The notes under the pieces are model-generated. The model saw nothing but the letters and a program-made list of their open reading frames with translations, ran no database searches and was not told the origin of the DNA. Below are positions 33,249-42,432 of a stretch of DNA of 49,086 nt, in pieces. The first letter of the stretch is position 1. Every line of letters starts with the position of its first letter. Source of the DNA: CAZLPZ01 sp964561535 (GTDB lineage Bacteria > Pseudomonadota > Alphaproteobacteria > Micavibrionales > Micavibrionaceae); assembly GCA_964561535.1 (NCBI GenBank), contig CAZLPZ010000009.1, positions 1 to 49,086 of the forward strand, in the 5' to 3' direction. Position numbers and translations under genes: made by a program.

Positions 33249-34166
33249 ATGCGTATGATACAAGAAAAAATTGAACAGACATTGATTGAAACAGCGCAGG
33301 TATGTCAGAAAATGAATGTGCCGTTACGGTGTCTTTATATTCAACTCTCGGATTTAATAAAAGATTCTATACCCCCAAATCATCAAGCGGTTATCGATAT
33401 GGTTCAATCGTTTTTTAAAGCGTATGAGATCGATGCAATGGGTTATGTGGCCGATGATGGGGATCTATTTTTTCTATCGCGTGGAATGACTGGAAAAATA
33501 TTAGAAGGGATGATCAAAGAATTTCCTCGGCATATTTCGCATCTCCCCGAAAGTATTATGCATTTATATGAAATGCAGGTGAATGCTCATGATGTCATTG
33601 ATATTTGCACAAAAAAAATACAAGCACGCGCCGAACAAAGTCGGGCTCATCAACGGGCTTTAGAAGAGGCAAAAATTCAATCACGTCAAGAAGTTCAAAA
33701 ACATATTGAGGAAGATATTATTTTTAATGCAGGACTTCTAGAATCATTTAATCAACGTCGAATGGAGCGGACGATCCCTGGAATCTTGGTGGTCGAGGAT
33801 GATCCATTTTCTCAACAACTGGTGGCGAATGCTTTGCGAGATGGGGCTGAAGTTTCGATGGCATCATCGGGACGACAGGCACTTCAGGTTATGATGAAAT
33901 CTGTACCGGATATGATTTTTCTTGATATCGGTCTTCCAGATGTTACGGGTTTGGAAATTTTAGACGAGATTTTCAGGATTGACCCAAGTGCCCATGTCGT
34001 CATGTTAAGTGGTAATGGCAGTCGCGATAATATTGTGGGCGCGATGCAAAAGGGAGCAAAGGGGTTCATTGGTAAGCCTTTTACGGTTGAAAAATTAATT
34101 CAAGCCGTTGCAAAGTGCTCATTTATTCAAAGTAAACGAGATAAAAAGGGGGTTAATCATGGCTGA
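33249..34166 (+). CDS. Response regulator with novel N-terminal domain
   Basis: A 305-residue protein. Residues about 175-300 are a receiver domain with acidic pair Glu183/Asp184/Asp185, phospho-acceptor Asp226 (MIFLDIGLPDVTG), Ser254 in the Thr/Ser position and Lys near 278 (GKPF). Residues 1-170 are not recognised: an alpha/beta part (about 25-110; RCLYIQLSDL, then YVADDGDLFFLSRGMTG) and a long charged coiled-coil helix (about 112-160). There is no DNA-binding domain. First gene of a sigma54-driven operon; it overlaps the next gene by 8 bp (ATGGCTGA). Probably an internal phosphorelay or output node. Confidence 0.85.
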   Translation: MRMIQEKIEQTLIETAQVCQKMNVPLRCLYIQLSDLIKDSIPPNHQAVIDMVQSFFKAYEIDAMGYVADDGDLFFLSRGMTGKILEGMIKEFPRHISHLPESIMHLYEMQVNAHDVIDICTKKIQARAEQSRAHQRALEEAKIQSRQEVQKHIEEDIIFNAGLLESFNQRRMERTIPGILVVEDDPFSQQLVANALRDGAEVSMASSGRQALQVMMKSVPDMIFLDIGLPDVTGLEILDEIFRIDPSAHVVMLSGNGSRDNIVGAMQKGAKGFIGKPFTVEKLIQAVAKCSFIQSKRDKKGVNHG

Positions 34167-34635
34167 TATTATTGAATTTAAACATAGAAATAATTTAAAA
34201 GGAAACTTTAAATTGATTGAGGGGCATGAGCAAACTGTACAAAAATCGTTTTTAGGTTTATGGGATTTTTTACAACAGACAACGCGCGTGTTATTGGTTG
34301 AAGATGACCCAATGACACGTCAATTGGTACGGAAATGTTTAAAGGGTGAGTGTATGTTCGCAACGGCGACAACGGCGCAAGGGGCCATTGAAACATGTGA
34401 TAGTTATAATCCGGATGTTGTCTTTCTTGATTTAGGATTGCCGGATTTTTCAGGCAGCGTGGTTTTGGACTGGATTCGGTTGAACCAACCGCATACAACT
34501 GTTGTCTTATTTACAAACACAGACGATTATGGGCTAATTTCATCTTTGATGAGTAAGGGCGCCGTTGGATATATTCCAAAGCCATTTATTCGGGATGATT
34601 TTGTCAATTATATTAATGCTGAAAAATTATTTTAA
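34159..34635 (+). CDS. Single-domain response regulator
   Basis: From the ATG at 34159 (GGGGG upstream) the product has about 158 residues. An N-terminal 40-residue linker (MADIIEFKHRNNLKGNFKLI) precedes a receiver domain. That domain has Glu48/Asp49/Asp50 (LLVEDDPMTRQL), phospho-acceptor Asp near 92 (VVFLDLGLPDFSG), Thr near 119 and Lys near 141 (PKPF). No output domain. It overlaps the previous gene by 8 bp and is followed by the kinase 33 bp later. With the 33249 protein it offers two receivers per kinase, as in multi-step relays. Confidence 0.85.
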   Translation: MADIIEFKHRNNLKGNFKLIEGHEQTVQKSFLGLWDFLQQTTRVLLVEDDPMTRQLVRKCLKGECMFATATTAQGAIETCDSYNPDVVFLDLGLPDFSGSVVLDWIRLNQPHTTVVLFTNTDDYGLISSLMSKGAVGYIPKPFIRDDFVNYINAEKLF

Positions 34636-34667
34636 GCTTGAGAAAATTTTAGTGGGGGAGAGATAAC

Positions 34668-36734
34668 GTGCAACAATCAGCGACCTGGACACCTTTCGAT
34701 CTGATTATGAACGTTCTTCCCTATGGTATTTATTGGAAAGACGAAGAGGGACAGATTTTAGGATGTAATCAAGCCTTTGCCCAAATGATTGGGGCTGTCG
34801 ATCGAACGCTTGTTATTGGGAAAAATTTTACTGAATTATCGCCGGCTATTCCTCCTGTGGCGATGATTGGGGCCGTTGATTTTTTAAATATCGAACAAGC
34901 CGAAGATCAAGCCATGACATCCGCAAATCATACAGGTACAGCGATGATTGAACGATTGCGGCCGGCATTGGGTCGATGCTGGGTTCGAATTGATTCACAT
35001 GGTTATTCAAATTCGGACGGGCAGGGGGGGGTTCTGGTCATTTGTCGCGATGTTACGGATCAAGAAAAAAGTTTGCGTGATTTAAAACTTGCGACATTAA
35101 AGACAGAAGCAACGGCGATTGAACTTGAAAAATATTTGGAACAAGCGGAAATCCTACGTCGTGAGGCTGAAAGTTCAAACAGATCAAAAAGCGAATTTTT
35201 AGCTAATATGAGCCATGAATTGCGTACCCCTATGAATGGAATTATTGGGCTCATGGAATTGATGTCTGATATGCCGATGCCTGATGAGCAAAAAGAACTT
35301 TCGGCGTCTGTCCTATCGTCTGCCGATGGATTGCTGACGCTTTTGAATGATATTTTGGATTTGTCCAAAATTGAGGCGGGAGAATTGACACTTGAAAATA
35401 TCGGCTTTGATCTAAGCGCGATGCTAAATGGGGTGCGTGGATTATTTGAACCTCTGGCAGCACGCAAGAATATTGAATGGCGCGTGACATTTGGGGATGA
35501 TGTGCCACCCCATATGATGGGTGATCCAGGCCGATTACGACAGGTATTAAATAATTTAGTTGGGAATGCTATTAAATTTACTGAAAAAGGAACAGTTTGG
35601 CTGGATATCCAAAAGAAAAATGTGGATGGCGCAGATTTATTGCATATAAGAATTGCAGATACTGGAATTGGAATTCCACGTGACAAACATCAACTTATTT
35701 TCAGTAAATTTACTCAGGCTGATGTATCGACTGCGCGTCGATATGGGGGGACAGGTTTAGGGTTGGCGATTACGGCAGAGCTCGTTCAAATTATGGGGGG
35801 ACGGATTTGGCTTGAAAGTATGCCAGGGAAAGGGACGGTTTTCTTTGTAACAATCCCATTAGTTGCCGCCGAGAGAGCAGATGAAGATCAAAAAATAACA
35901 GATCTTATTGACCATATTCATATCGAAAATGACGATCATTATTCTGTTTTAGTAGTTGATGATCACCCTATTAATTTATTATTTATGCGCAAGGCACTTA
36001 CAAAAATTGGATTTAAAGATATTGAAGAAGCGAGTGGAGGACTTGAGGCTATTCAAAAAGCAAATGAAAGGAATTATGCGCTGATTTTTATGGATTGCCA
36101 AATGCCAGATGTCGATGGATTTGAATGTAGCCGGAGAATTCGTGAGATGGGTGAAAATACAAAAACACCTATTATTGCCGTGACAGCAGACGCGATGAAG
36201 GGAGCAAAGGAAAAATGCTTAAATTCAGGGATGAATGACTATATAAGTAAACCGATCAATATGGATAAATTGAAATCAGTCTTATCTTTGTGGTTAGCAG
36301 AAAGTGTTGTTCATCAGAACATGGAAAAGAATGAGGGGCAAGAAATCCATAATTTTGTGGGATATGATTCAAATAACTCGCTTTCTTTAGAACAAATGGA
36401 ACCTGTTATGGATTTTGATCATCTCGCAATGTTTACAGATGGAGACCCGATCCAGGAAAAAGAACTTATTCAAATGTTTTCAACTTATTCTGAAGAAACG
36501 ATGGGCTTTATTCGGGATGCTTTTGAAAACAACGATCAGGATGCATGGAAAAGTATGTGTCATAAATTAAAAGGATCCGCGGCAAATTTGGGTGCGCGCG
36601 ATTTGGCAGCTGTTTGTCTAGTTGCAGAACAAAAATATCAAGAGTCGCCCGAAAATAAGTTGAAAATCATGGCACAAATTGAAGAAAAATATAAATTGAT
36701 TTGTCGCACGTTACAGGATCGATTAGCGACCTAA
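34668..36734 (+). CDS. Hybrid histidine kinase PAS-HisKA-HATPase-REC-Hpt
   Basis: A soluble 688-residue kinase with no membrane helix. It has PAS (about 8-130), a helical linker (about 132-172), and HisKA with His183 (SHELRTPMNG). The HATPase has its N-box RLRQVLNNLVGNAIKFT (about 289) and GTGLGLAI (about 361). The REC domain has Asp476 (FMDCQMPD), and the Hpt domain His632 (CHKLKGSAANLG). A full internal phosphorelay is thus present. The GTG at 34668 has GGGGGAGAG upstream. It is the probable phosphate source for the receivers at 33249 and 34159 and for the activator at 31549. The input signal is unknown; PAS suggests a cytosolic ligand or redox cue. Confidence 0.92.
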   Translation: MQQSATWTPFDLIMNVLPYGIYWKDEEGQILGCNQAFAQMIGAVDRTLVIGKNFTELSPAIPPVAMIGAVDFLNIEQAEDQAMTSANHTGTAMIERLRPALGRCWVRIDSHGYSNSDGQGGVLVICRDVTDQEKSLRDLKLATLKTEATAIELEKYLEQAEILRREAESSNRSKSEFLANMSHELRTPMNGIIGLMELMSDMPMPDEQKELSASVLSSADGLLTLLNDILDLSKIEAGELTLENIGFDLSAMLNGVRGLFEPLAARKNIEWRVTFGDDVPPHMMGDPGRLRQVLNNLVGNAIKFTEKGTVWLDIQKKNVDGADLLHIRIADTGIGIPRDKHQLIFSKFTQADVSTARRYGGTGLGLAITAELVQIMGGRIWLESMPGKGTVFFVTIPLVAAERADEDQKITDLIDHIHIENDDHYSVLVVDDHPINLLFMRKALTKIGFKDIEEASGGLEAIQKANERNYALIFMDCQMPDVDGFECSRRIREMGENTKTPIIAVTADAMKGAKEKCLNSGMNDYISKPINMDKLKSVLSLWLAESVVHQNMEKNEGQEIHNFVGYDSNNSLSLEQMEPVMDFDHLAMFTDGDPIQEKELIQMFSTYSEETMGFIRDAFENNDQDAWKSMCHKLKGSAANLGARDLAAVCLVAEQKYQESPENKLKIMAQIEEKYKLICRTLQDRLAT

Positions 36735-36798
36735 AGGCGAGCGAGAATTAAATAAGCTGGCTTTTTATATTCAGGCAAAGCTTTCTTATAGCAGGATC

Positions 36799-37134
36799 TT
36801 ATTTCTTTATCCACGTTCCATCAGATTTTTGAATGTATCCACCCTCTGGTGTTGCAGACTGCAGTTTCTTTCCGGCGATTGTTTGTACTTGAGAAACTGG
36901 AATTTTTTGTTCTGTCGCGTTTTGTGAGTAGATCGCCATGCGGCCTGAATTTACAGATTGAATAAGATCTTCAATGCCATCGGCTTTGTTCACAGCCCCA
37001 ATCAAACCATTTTGCATTTCACCGACCAGTCCTTCAGATTTGGCTGTTGTAAGATCTAATGCAAAAGCGGTACTCGATAAAATCATTACAGAGAGAATTG
37101 TTAAGATGAGGCGTGATATAAAATTTCGGGTCAT
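36799..37134 (-). CDS. ydbL: YdbL-like periplasmic protein (DUF1318)
   Basis: A 111-residue exported protein with a signal peptide (LILTILSVMILSSTAFA, cleavage near residue 25) and a DUF1318 body. The body includes AKSEGLVGEMQNGLIGAV near 32 and VNSGRMAIYSQNATEQKIPVSQVQTIAGKKL near 65. It lies 3 bp after ynbE, in the conserved ydbH-ynbE-ydbL order. In E. coli these three act in phospholipid transport between inner and outer membrane; YdbL is thought to assist assembly of the YdbH-YnbE bridge. Confidence 0.85.
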   Translation of the reverse strand: MTRNFISRLILTILSVMILSSTAFALDLTTAKSEGLVGEMQNGLIGAVNKADGIEDLIQSVNSGRMAIYSQNATEQKIPVSQVQTIAGKKLQSATPEGGYIQKSDGTWIKK

Positions 37135-37137
37135 GAT

Positions 37138-37368
37138 TTATTTTCCTTTTTTGGGTGAAGGGGAGGGGACGCCAAACAGGTCTGGGTTATTCATGATATC
37201 TTTTTCAAGTTCTTTTTCGACCTTGATTCGTACTTCTTGTTGAATGCGAACATTTAAATTAATTTCGATAGGTTTGTCTGGAGCTTGAAGTTTAACGGTT
37301 GGGGTGCATGCCATGAGAAGAAAAATACTCGCACTGAATAAAAGGGAAGAAGATAATTTTATTGTCAT
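37138..37368 (-). CDS. ynbE: YnbE-like outer-membrane lipoprotein
   Basis: A 76-residue lipoprotein with the lipobox LLMA-C at Cys21. The mature part is TPTVKLQAPDKPIEINLNVRIQQEVRIKVEKEL, the strand-rich YnbE body that stacks on YdbH to reach the outer membrane. A Lys-rich tail ends it. The start overlaps ydbH by 4 bp (ATGA), so the two are coupled. Confidence 0.88.
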   Translation of the reverse strand: MTIKLSSSLLFSASIFLLMACTPTVKLQAPDKPIEINLNVRIQQEVRIKVEKELEKDIMNNPDLFGVPSPSPKKGK

Positions 37369-39281
37369 GGTGTTTGATCCTGTTCACTGTTATCTTCCCC
37401 GCCCCCAAAATAGGGGATGAGTTGTTTGATGGCTGGTGCAAGCGGACCATCAATGTTTAGATTAATATGAATGGGGCGGTCTTGGAAAAGACTTTCGTTG
37501 CGGCCTTTCGCCGCAAGCGTTGCCTTAACGGTACCCATAGGGTCGCCTGCGAAATTTAAGTTAAGAGAATCAAAGGTATAATCTTGTAATGTATCGCGTA
37601 AAATCTTGATTTGTTCGGAATTTCCCGCCAAGAAACCAGGGTAAGTTGATGGTGAATATTTGATTCCACCCTTAAATCCTTCTATTTTCCCGCCCTGGTC
37701 AAAAGCAGGAATCCATGATTTAAACCGAATGGGAACGGTTCCGGTCGCGCGGCCCGAAACGTCTAATCCATCAATTCGGACAAATTGTGATAAGAGGGCA
37801 AGGTCAATTTTATTGATTTCTGCTTTATTTAATCCATTTCCATCGGGAGATAAATGGAGCGAGGTGGTTGAAACCTGGCCGTCCATCAGATATGCAGAAC
37901 CTGGTTTCGAATCGATTGATCCGTTTTGATCACGTGTGATATTGAAATTTAAATTGGATAGGGGGAGTCCCTGCCAATTAATCGCCATATTATTAGATGC
38001 GATTTGAAAATCATAAAGGGGAACAGGGGCAGAAAAGGGTGTGATATGGCCGTTGACCGTGATATCCCCCGATTCAAGGATAAGTCCATTATCGGCAAGA
38101 ACCGGCTCAAGAAATGCATTCATTTGTCTGGTTGAGAGGGCGGTACGAGAGGCGGTTATTTTACAATCAAAATACCCAGTTGGGCAGTTTAATGACACCG
38201 AAATAAATGGGGCTGCTTGATCATCATATATAAAAATAGCCCCGTCATAGGGAGCGGTAAAAATTTGTGACAAGTCGTTGTCTTTTAGATCAAGTGTGAT
38301 AACGAATTTTTGGCGTTCTGGTAATAAAATGGATGATTTCGGCACCATCACTTTGAAAAGTTTTTGTGGTGAGTTCCCTGAAATTTGTGCAATGAGTTGT
38401 GCACCGTTGGCATCATCGGCGAGACGGAGCGAAATATTTGATTGAGGGAGGCCCGTGATATCTGCATTTCCGATTAAACTGAAATCTGGTTTACGACCCT
38501 GGATCACCAATGAAATATTATCGAGGGGAATGGTTCCGATACGCATGGCACCGGCAACCCATTCACCATTGGCGGATAGAGGGGAGTCATTTGGAATGGT
38601 GATATCAAAATTTCCGTGCGCCCGGCTCATCATTAAGATGTTGGGAATATCAAATCGTGCTTCGGGGATTTCCAAGTTTAGGTGGATCGTTTTGTCAGGG
38701 CTTTCGGTCATGGTGCCCGTGATGTTTAACGATAAATCTTTTTGTGCACCAATCATGTGGAACGATAATTCTTTATCACCGCGATCATTGGTTTTAAGGG
38801 TGATGTTTCCAGTAACACCGGGGTTTATATCATCCCCTGCATAGGCAAGAGATAGGTCGGTTACGTTTAAAGATTGGAAAGGTAGTGTCGAGAGAAGGAA
38901 GGGGCGATGAGCTGAATTTTCGGCCTTTGAGGATATAAATGACAAGTTAGGTCGTGAATCTGCACTAAAAATAAAATCTGGTTTTGTAATATTAATATCT
39001 TTAACGCGGCCAAAAATGAGGCCAAGTGGAGAATAGGTTACATGAATTTTATCAATTGTGTTTATGCTTTCAGAATCAAGTTTGATGGTTTCAATCGTAA
39101 TATTAGAAAATGTTAAAGATACAATTTGAAAAGTTGAATCTTTAAAGCCGATTGATTTAAGGTATGACGAAATTGCATGTGCGACGGGGCGTTCAAAAAT
39201 CCATCGCGCGTCAAAATGCGTATACCCCACAAACAGTAGGATATAGAGCAAGATATAACGGAGTCGGAAGAAACGGAGCAT
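37365..39281 (-). CDS. ydbH: YdbH-like AsmA-family phospholipid transport protein
   Basis: A 638-residue bridge protein with one N-terminal membrane anchor (about residues 8-22) and a long periplasmic chain of short strands in a repetitive pattern, the AsmA-like beta-groove that carries phospholipids. Low-Cys, Asp/Asn/Gly-rich turns recur. The C-terminus (ISLDALLRF-type segment replaced here by IKGFKGGIKYSP and a polar end) is YdbH-like. Assignment rests mainly on operon order with ynbE and ydbL. It starts 62 bp after the rbfA stop and is likely transcribed with the nusA-infB operon, which is unusual. Confidence 0.8.
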   Translation of the reverse strand: MLRFFRLRYILLYILLFVGYTHFDARWIFERPVAHAISSYLKSIGFKDSTFQIVSLTFSNITIETIKLDSESINTIDKIHVTYSPLGLIFGRVKDINITKPDFIFSADSRPNLSFISSKAENSAHRPFLLSTLPFQSLNVTDLSLAYAGDDINPGVTGNITLKTNDRGDKELSFHMIGAQKDLSLNITGTMTESPDKTIHLNLEIPEARFDIPNILMMSRAHGNFDITIPNDSPLSANGEWVAGAMRIGTIPLDNISLVIQGRKPDFSLIGNADITGLPQSNISLRLADDANGAQLIAQISGNSPQKLFKVMVPKSSILLPERQKFVITLDLKDNDLSQIFTAPYDGAIFIYDDQAAPFISVSLNCPTGYFDCKITASRTALSTRQMNAFLEPVLADNGLILESGDITVNGHITPFSAPVPLYDFQIASNNMAINWQGLPLSNLNFNITRDQNGSIDSKPGSAYLMDGQVSTTSLHLSPDGNGLNKAEINKIDLALLSQFVRIDGLDVSGRATGTVPIRFKSWIPAFDQGGKIEGFKGGIKYSPSTYPGFLAGNSEQIKILRDTLQDYTFDSLNLNFAGDPMGTVKATLAAKGRNESLFQDRPIHINLNIDGPLAPAIKQLIPYFGGGEDNSEQDQTP

Positions 39282-39343
39282 AGGATTAGAGATTACTCGA
39301 TGATGGGCGAGGCATCAAGCGGGGAAATCAGAGAGGATTGTTT

Positions 39344-39727
39344 TTATTCCGGCGTGATTTGTGCTTTTCGGATCAACCGGTCAATGTGGTCGGCATTCGC
39401 GAATGTTGTATCTTCCACAAATTTTAATTTCGGTAAGAATTTGACCCGAATTTTTTTACCCAGTTCATGTTGAATTTGGGGCGCAAATTGGTTCAGCGCA
39501 TCGAGAGTTTCTGTAATGCCCACGCCGCCCAATGTCATCGTATAAATTTTGGCGTTTTTCAAATCAGGCGCAATGGTCACTTCCGATAGCGTAATGCGTG
39601 ACCCGTCCATCAAGAGCGGGTCGTTAAACCCACCACGTTGAAGGATCATCACCAACGCATGGCGAATTTCTTCACCCATTTGAAGTTGGCGTTGTGTCGG
39701 GCCGTTTTTGGAGGGTGTGCGGGGCAT
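39344..39727 (-). CDS. rbfA: 30S ribosome-binding factor RbfA
   Basis: RbfA helps 16S rRNA 5' maturation and late 30S assembly, especially in the cold. The 127 residues include RQLQMGEEIRHALVMILQRG (about 12-32), LSEVTIAPDLKNAKIYTMTLG (about 48-68) and the C-terminal RVKFLPKLKFVEDTTF motif. It follows infB by 9 bp. In most bacteria truB follows next; here ydbH does, while truB-rpsO is at the left end of the window. Confidence 0.95.
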   Translation of the reverse strand: MPRTPSKNGPTQRQLQMGEEIRHALVMILQRGGFNDPLLMDGSRITLSEVTIAPDLKNAKIYTMTLGGVGITETLDALNQFAPQIQHELGKKIRVKFLPKLKFVEDTTFANADHIDRLIRKAQITPE

Positions 39728-39736
39728 GATTCTATC

Positions 39737-42313
39737 TTACAATGCCCGTTTTTCTTCGACAACGTCAAAGCATTCGATGATATCACCTTCGCGGATGTCA
39801 TCATAATTTTCAAACGCCATCCCACATTCGGTGCCCGAAATTACTTCTTTGACTTCATCTTTGACGCGTTTCAATGTTTTGAGCGTACCTTCGTGGATCA
39901 CAACGTCCTCGCGCAACAACCGCACTTTGGCGCCGCGTTTCACGGATCCGGTCGTGACCATACAACCCGCGACTTTACCGACTTTGGTGATGTTAAACAC
40001 AACACGAATTTCAGCTTGGCCCAAATATTCTTCGCGCGTGACGGGGGCCAACATGCCGGTCAAAATTAATTTCACATCGTCGATGATGTTATAAATAATG
40101 TTATAATACCGAATGTTGATTTGTGATTGTTCGGCCAAATTTCGGGCCTGAACATTCGCACGCACATTAAACCCAATGACCATCGCGTTCGATGCGCGGG
40201 CCAAGGTGATGTCGGATTCGGTAATTGGACCGACTCCGGTATGCAGGACACGCACGGCGACTTCTTGATTATCCCCCGCGGCTTTGTTTAATGACGCGGC
40301 AATCGCCTCGACCGATCCGTGCACGTCGGCCTTGATCACAACGGCCAATTCTTTTTTGCCGCCGCCTTGGGCCACGGCCAACAATTGTTCAAATGATTTG
40401 CCGGCGTTTAACAATACGGACGCGGCATCGCGGCGTTTGCGTGATCGATAATCGGATACTTGGCGGGCTTTGTTTTCGTCTTCAACCACGGCAAACGTAT
40501 CGCCTGAATCGGGCGTACCGTTTAATCCTGTGATTTCAACCGGTTGGCCGGGACTGGCCGACTTAATATTTTCACCCTTATCATTGCGGATGTCGCGGAT
40601 GCGACCCCATTGCGCGCCAACGACAAAAATATCGCCTAAATTTAACGTACCATCCTGGACCAAAATCGATGCGACAGAACCACGACCTTGTTCCATTTTC
40701 GATTCAATCACGCGACCACGTGCCGGGGCACTCGCATTGCAGGTTAAATCCAAAACTTCGGATTGTAATAAAATTGTTTGAAGTAATTTTTCGAGGTTCA
40801 GGCGTTTTTTGGCCGATACTTCGACCGTTAAAATATCGCCGCCCATTTCTTCAACAACAAGTTCATGTTGCAATAAATCTTGGCGAACTTTTGCTGGGTT
40901 CGCATCGGGAAGATCAATTTTATTAATCGCGACAATAATCGGAACCTTCGCGGCTTTGGCGTGTGCAATCGCTTCGATCGTTTGGGGCATAATACTGTCG
41001 TTTGCGGCGACAACCAATACAACGATATCGGTGATGTTTGCACCCCGTGCGCGCATATCGGAAAAGGCCGCATGACCGGGGGTATCGAGGAACGTAATTT
41101 TTTCACCCGTCGGAATCGTAACTTGATACGCACCAATATGTTGGGTGATGCCGCCGGCTTCGCCGGATACAACATCTGTTTGGCGCAACGCATCGAGTAG
41201 AGATGTTTTTCCGTGATCCACGTGGCCCATGATGGTAACAACTGGGGCGCGTCGATCGGTACCGGTGACGTCTGTGTCTGTGGGCAAGATTAAATCTTGT
41301 TCGATGTCCGCTTCTGTGACGCGGCGGACGGTGTGGCCAAATTCGGTGACCAGTAATTCGGCTGTGTCCGCATCGATCATTTGGTTAAGCGTCGCCATAA
41401 CTCCCATTTTCATGAGTGATTTAATGATATCGCCGCTGCGTTCGGTCATCCGGTTTGCCAAATCCTGAACTGAAATCGTTTCAGGAATAATAACTTCACG
41501 TAAAACTTTTTTAGGCGCTTCTTTAGGGCCTTGGGCAGCGCGTGCTTTTTCACGAGCTCGTTTCATGGATGCCATAGACGGCCCACGTTCGCGGTCATAC
41601 AATTCATTGATGACTTGGTTGACAGTGATACGCCCAGATTTAAATACAGGTCCTGTATCATCATCATCGCGTTTTGATGATGGTGGTTTGACGTTACCGC
41701 CGCCCCCACGTTTCATTTTTGAACGATAGCTTTCTTCTTCAGCGGCATCCTCGTCGGTGAATCCAGAGCCGGGAATGCCTGCTTTTTTAAATCCATCAGC
41801 CGGTTTGCGCGCGGCACCATCCAATTTGGCCCGTTCGGCATCGGCTTTTTTGCGTTCTTCTTCTTGGATCAACTGCATTTCCGCAAATTCACGGGCGCGC
41901 AATTCATCGCGGGACAGAACCCGTTTGGGAGCGGCGTTTGCTTGTGCCTTTGCTTCTTCGGCTTGGGCGACACGACGGTGAACTTCTTCTTCACGGCGAC
42001 GATCGTCATCTTCCTTGGCTTTTTGTATGGCGCGTGTCCGGGTGTTCCGTTCTTCGGATGTCAGCGTTGATGTATCTTCCTGGTCAATAATCGGTTGTGC
42101 AGCCGGTGATGGTGTCAACGGTTGTTCTGTCGAATCTTCCCCTGTGCGTGGACCGGTGCGTTTCCGGCGTACTTCGACAGCCACGGTTTGTGACCGTCCC
42201 TGCGACAGACTTTGCCGAATTTGCATGTTCGGCAAAGTCCCCCCTTTAAGGGATAGGGTGCCTTTCGGATTTAACGATAGTGTTTTTTTCTCGGGTTCTT
42301 TGGGCTCGTTCAC
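39737..42313 (-). CDS. infB: Translation initiation factor IF-2
   Basis: IF-2 is the GTPase that recruits initiator fMet-tRNA and joins the subunits. It has 858 residues with a long charged, low-complexity N-terminus (about 1-270), then IF2_N. The G domain has G1 GHVDHGKT at 363-370, DTPGHAAF near 409 and NKIDLP near 463. The beta-barrel domains and C2 binding domain (to 858) follow, ending GDIIECFDVVEEKRAL. The start is GTG at 42313, supported by ACGGAG about 8 bases upstream. The N-terminal start is confirmed by MNEPKEPEKKTLSL, a common IF-2 opening. Confidence 0.97.
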   Translation of the reverse strand: MNEPKEPEKKTLSLNPKGTLSLKGGTLPNMQIRQSLSQGRSQTVAVEVRRKRTGPRTGEDSTEQPLTPSPAAQPIIDQEDTSTLTSEERNTRTRAIQKAKEDDDRRREEEVHRRVAQAEEAKAQANAAPKRVLSRDELRAREFAEMQLIQEEERKKADAERAKLDGAARKPADGFKKAGIPGSGFTDEDAAEEESYRSKMKRGGGGNVKPPSSKRDDDDTGPVFKSGRITVNQVINELYDRERGPSMASMKRAREKARAAQGPKEAPKKVLREVIIPETISVQDLANRMTERSGDIIKSLMKMGVMATLNQMIDADTAELLVTEFGHTVRRVTEADIEQDLILPTDTDVTGTDRRAPVVTIMGHVDHGKTSLLDALRQTDVVSGEAGGITQHIGAYQVTIPTGEKITFLDTPGHAAFSDMRARGANITDIVVLVVAANDSIMPQTIEAIAHAKAAKVPIIVAINKIDLPDANPAKVRQDLLQHELVVEEMGGDILTVEVSAKKRLNLEKLLQTILLQSEVLDLTCNASAPARGRVIESKMEQGRGSVASILVQDGTLNLGDIFVVGAQWGRIRDIRNDKGENIKSASPGQPVEITGLNGTPDSGDTFAVVEDENKARQVSDYRSRKRRDAASVLLNAGKSFEQLLAVAQGGGKKELAVVIKADVHGSVEAIAASLNKAAGDNQEVAVRVLHTGVGPITESDITLARASNAMVIGFNVRANVQARNLAEQSQINIRYYNIIYNIIDDVKLILTGMLAPVTREEYLGQAEIRVVFNITKVGKVAGCMVTTGSVKRGAKVRLLREDVVIHEGTLKTLKRVKDEVKEVISGTECGMAFENYDDIREGDIIECFDVVEEKRAL

Positions 42314-42336
42314 GGTGGAACTCCGTTTCTTCCTTT

Positions 42337-42419
42337 GTCATTCCGAGCATTGCCGGAATCTCGTTATATCTTTAAAATCGGTCTTCTCTTCTTAAGGTCC
42401 CGGCATAGGCCAGGACGAC
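42337..42419. repeat. Composite two-hairpin repeat between nusA and infB
   Basis: A left hairpin starts GTCATTCCG and ends CCGGAATC, followed by an AT-rich centre (about 42361-42390). A right hairpin runs GGTCCCGG...CCAGGACGAC. The total of 83 bp has inverted ends (GTCATTCC and its complement-like GACGAC). Its layout matches the element inside zapE. It is transcribed between nusA and infB and may affect RNA stability. Confidence 0.6.
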
Positions 42420-42432
42420 AGCTTTTTATTTT

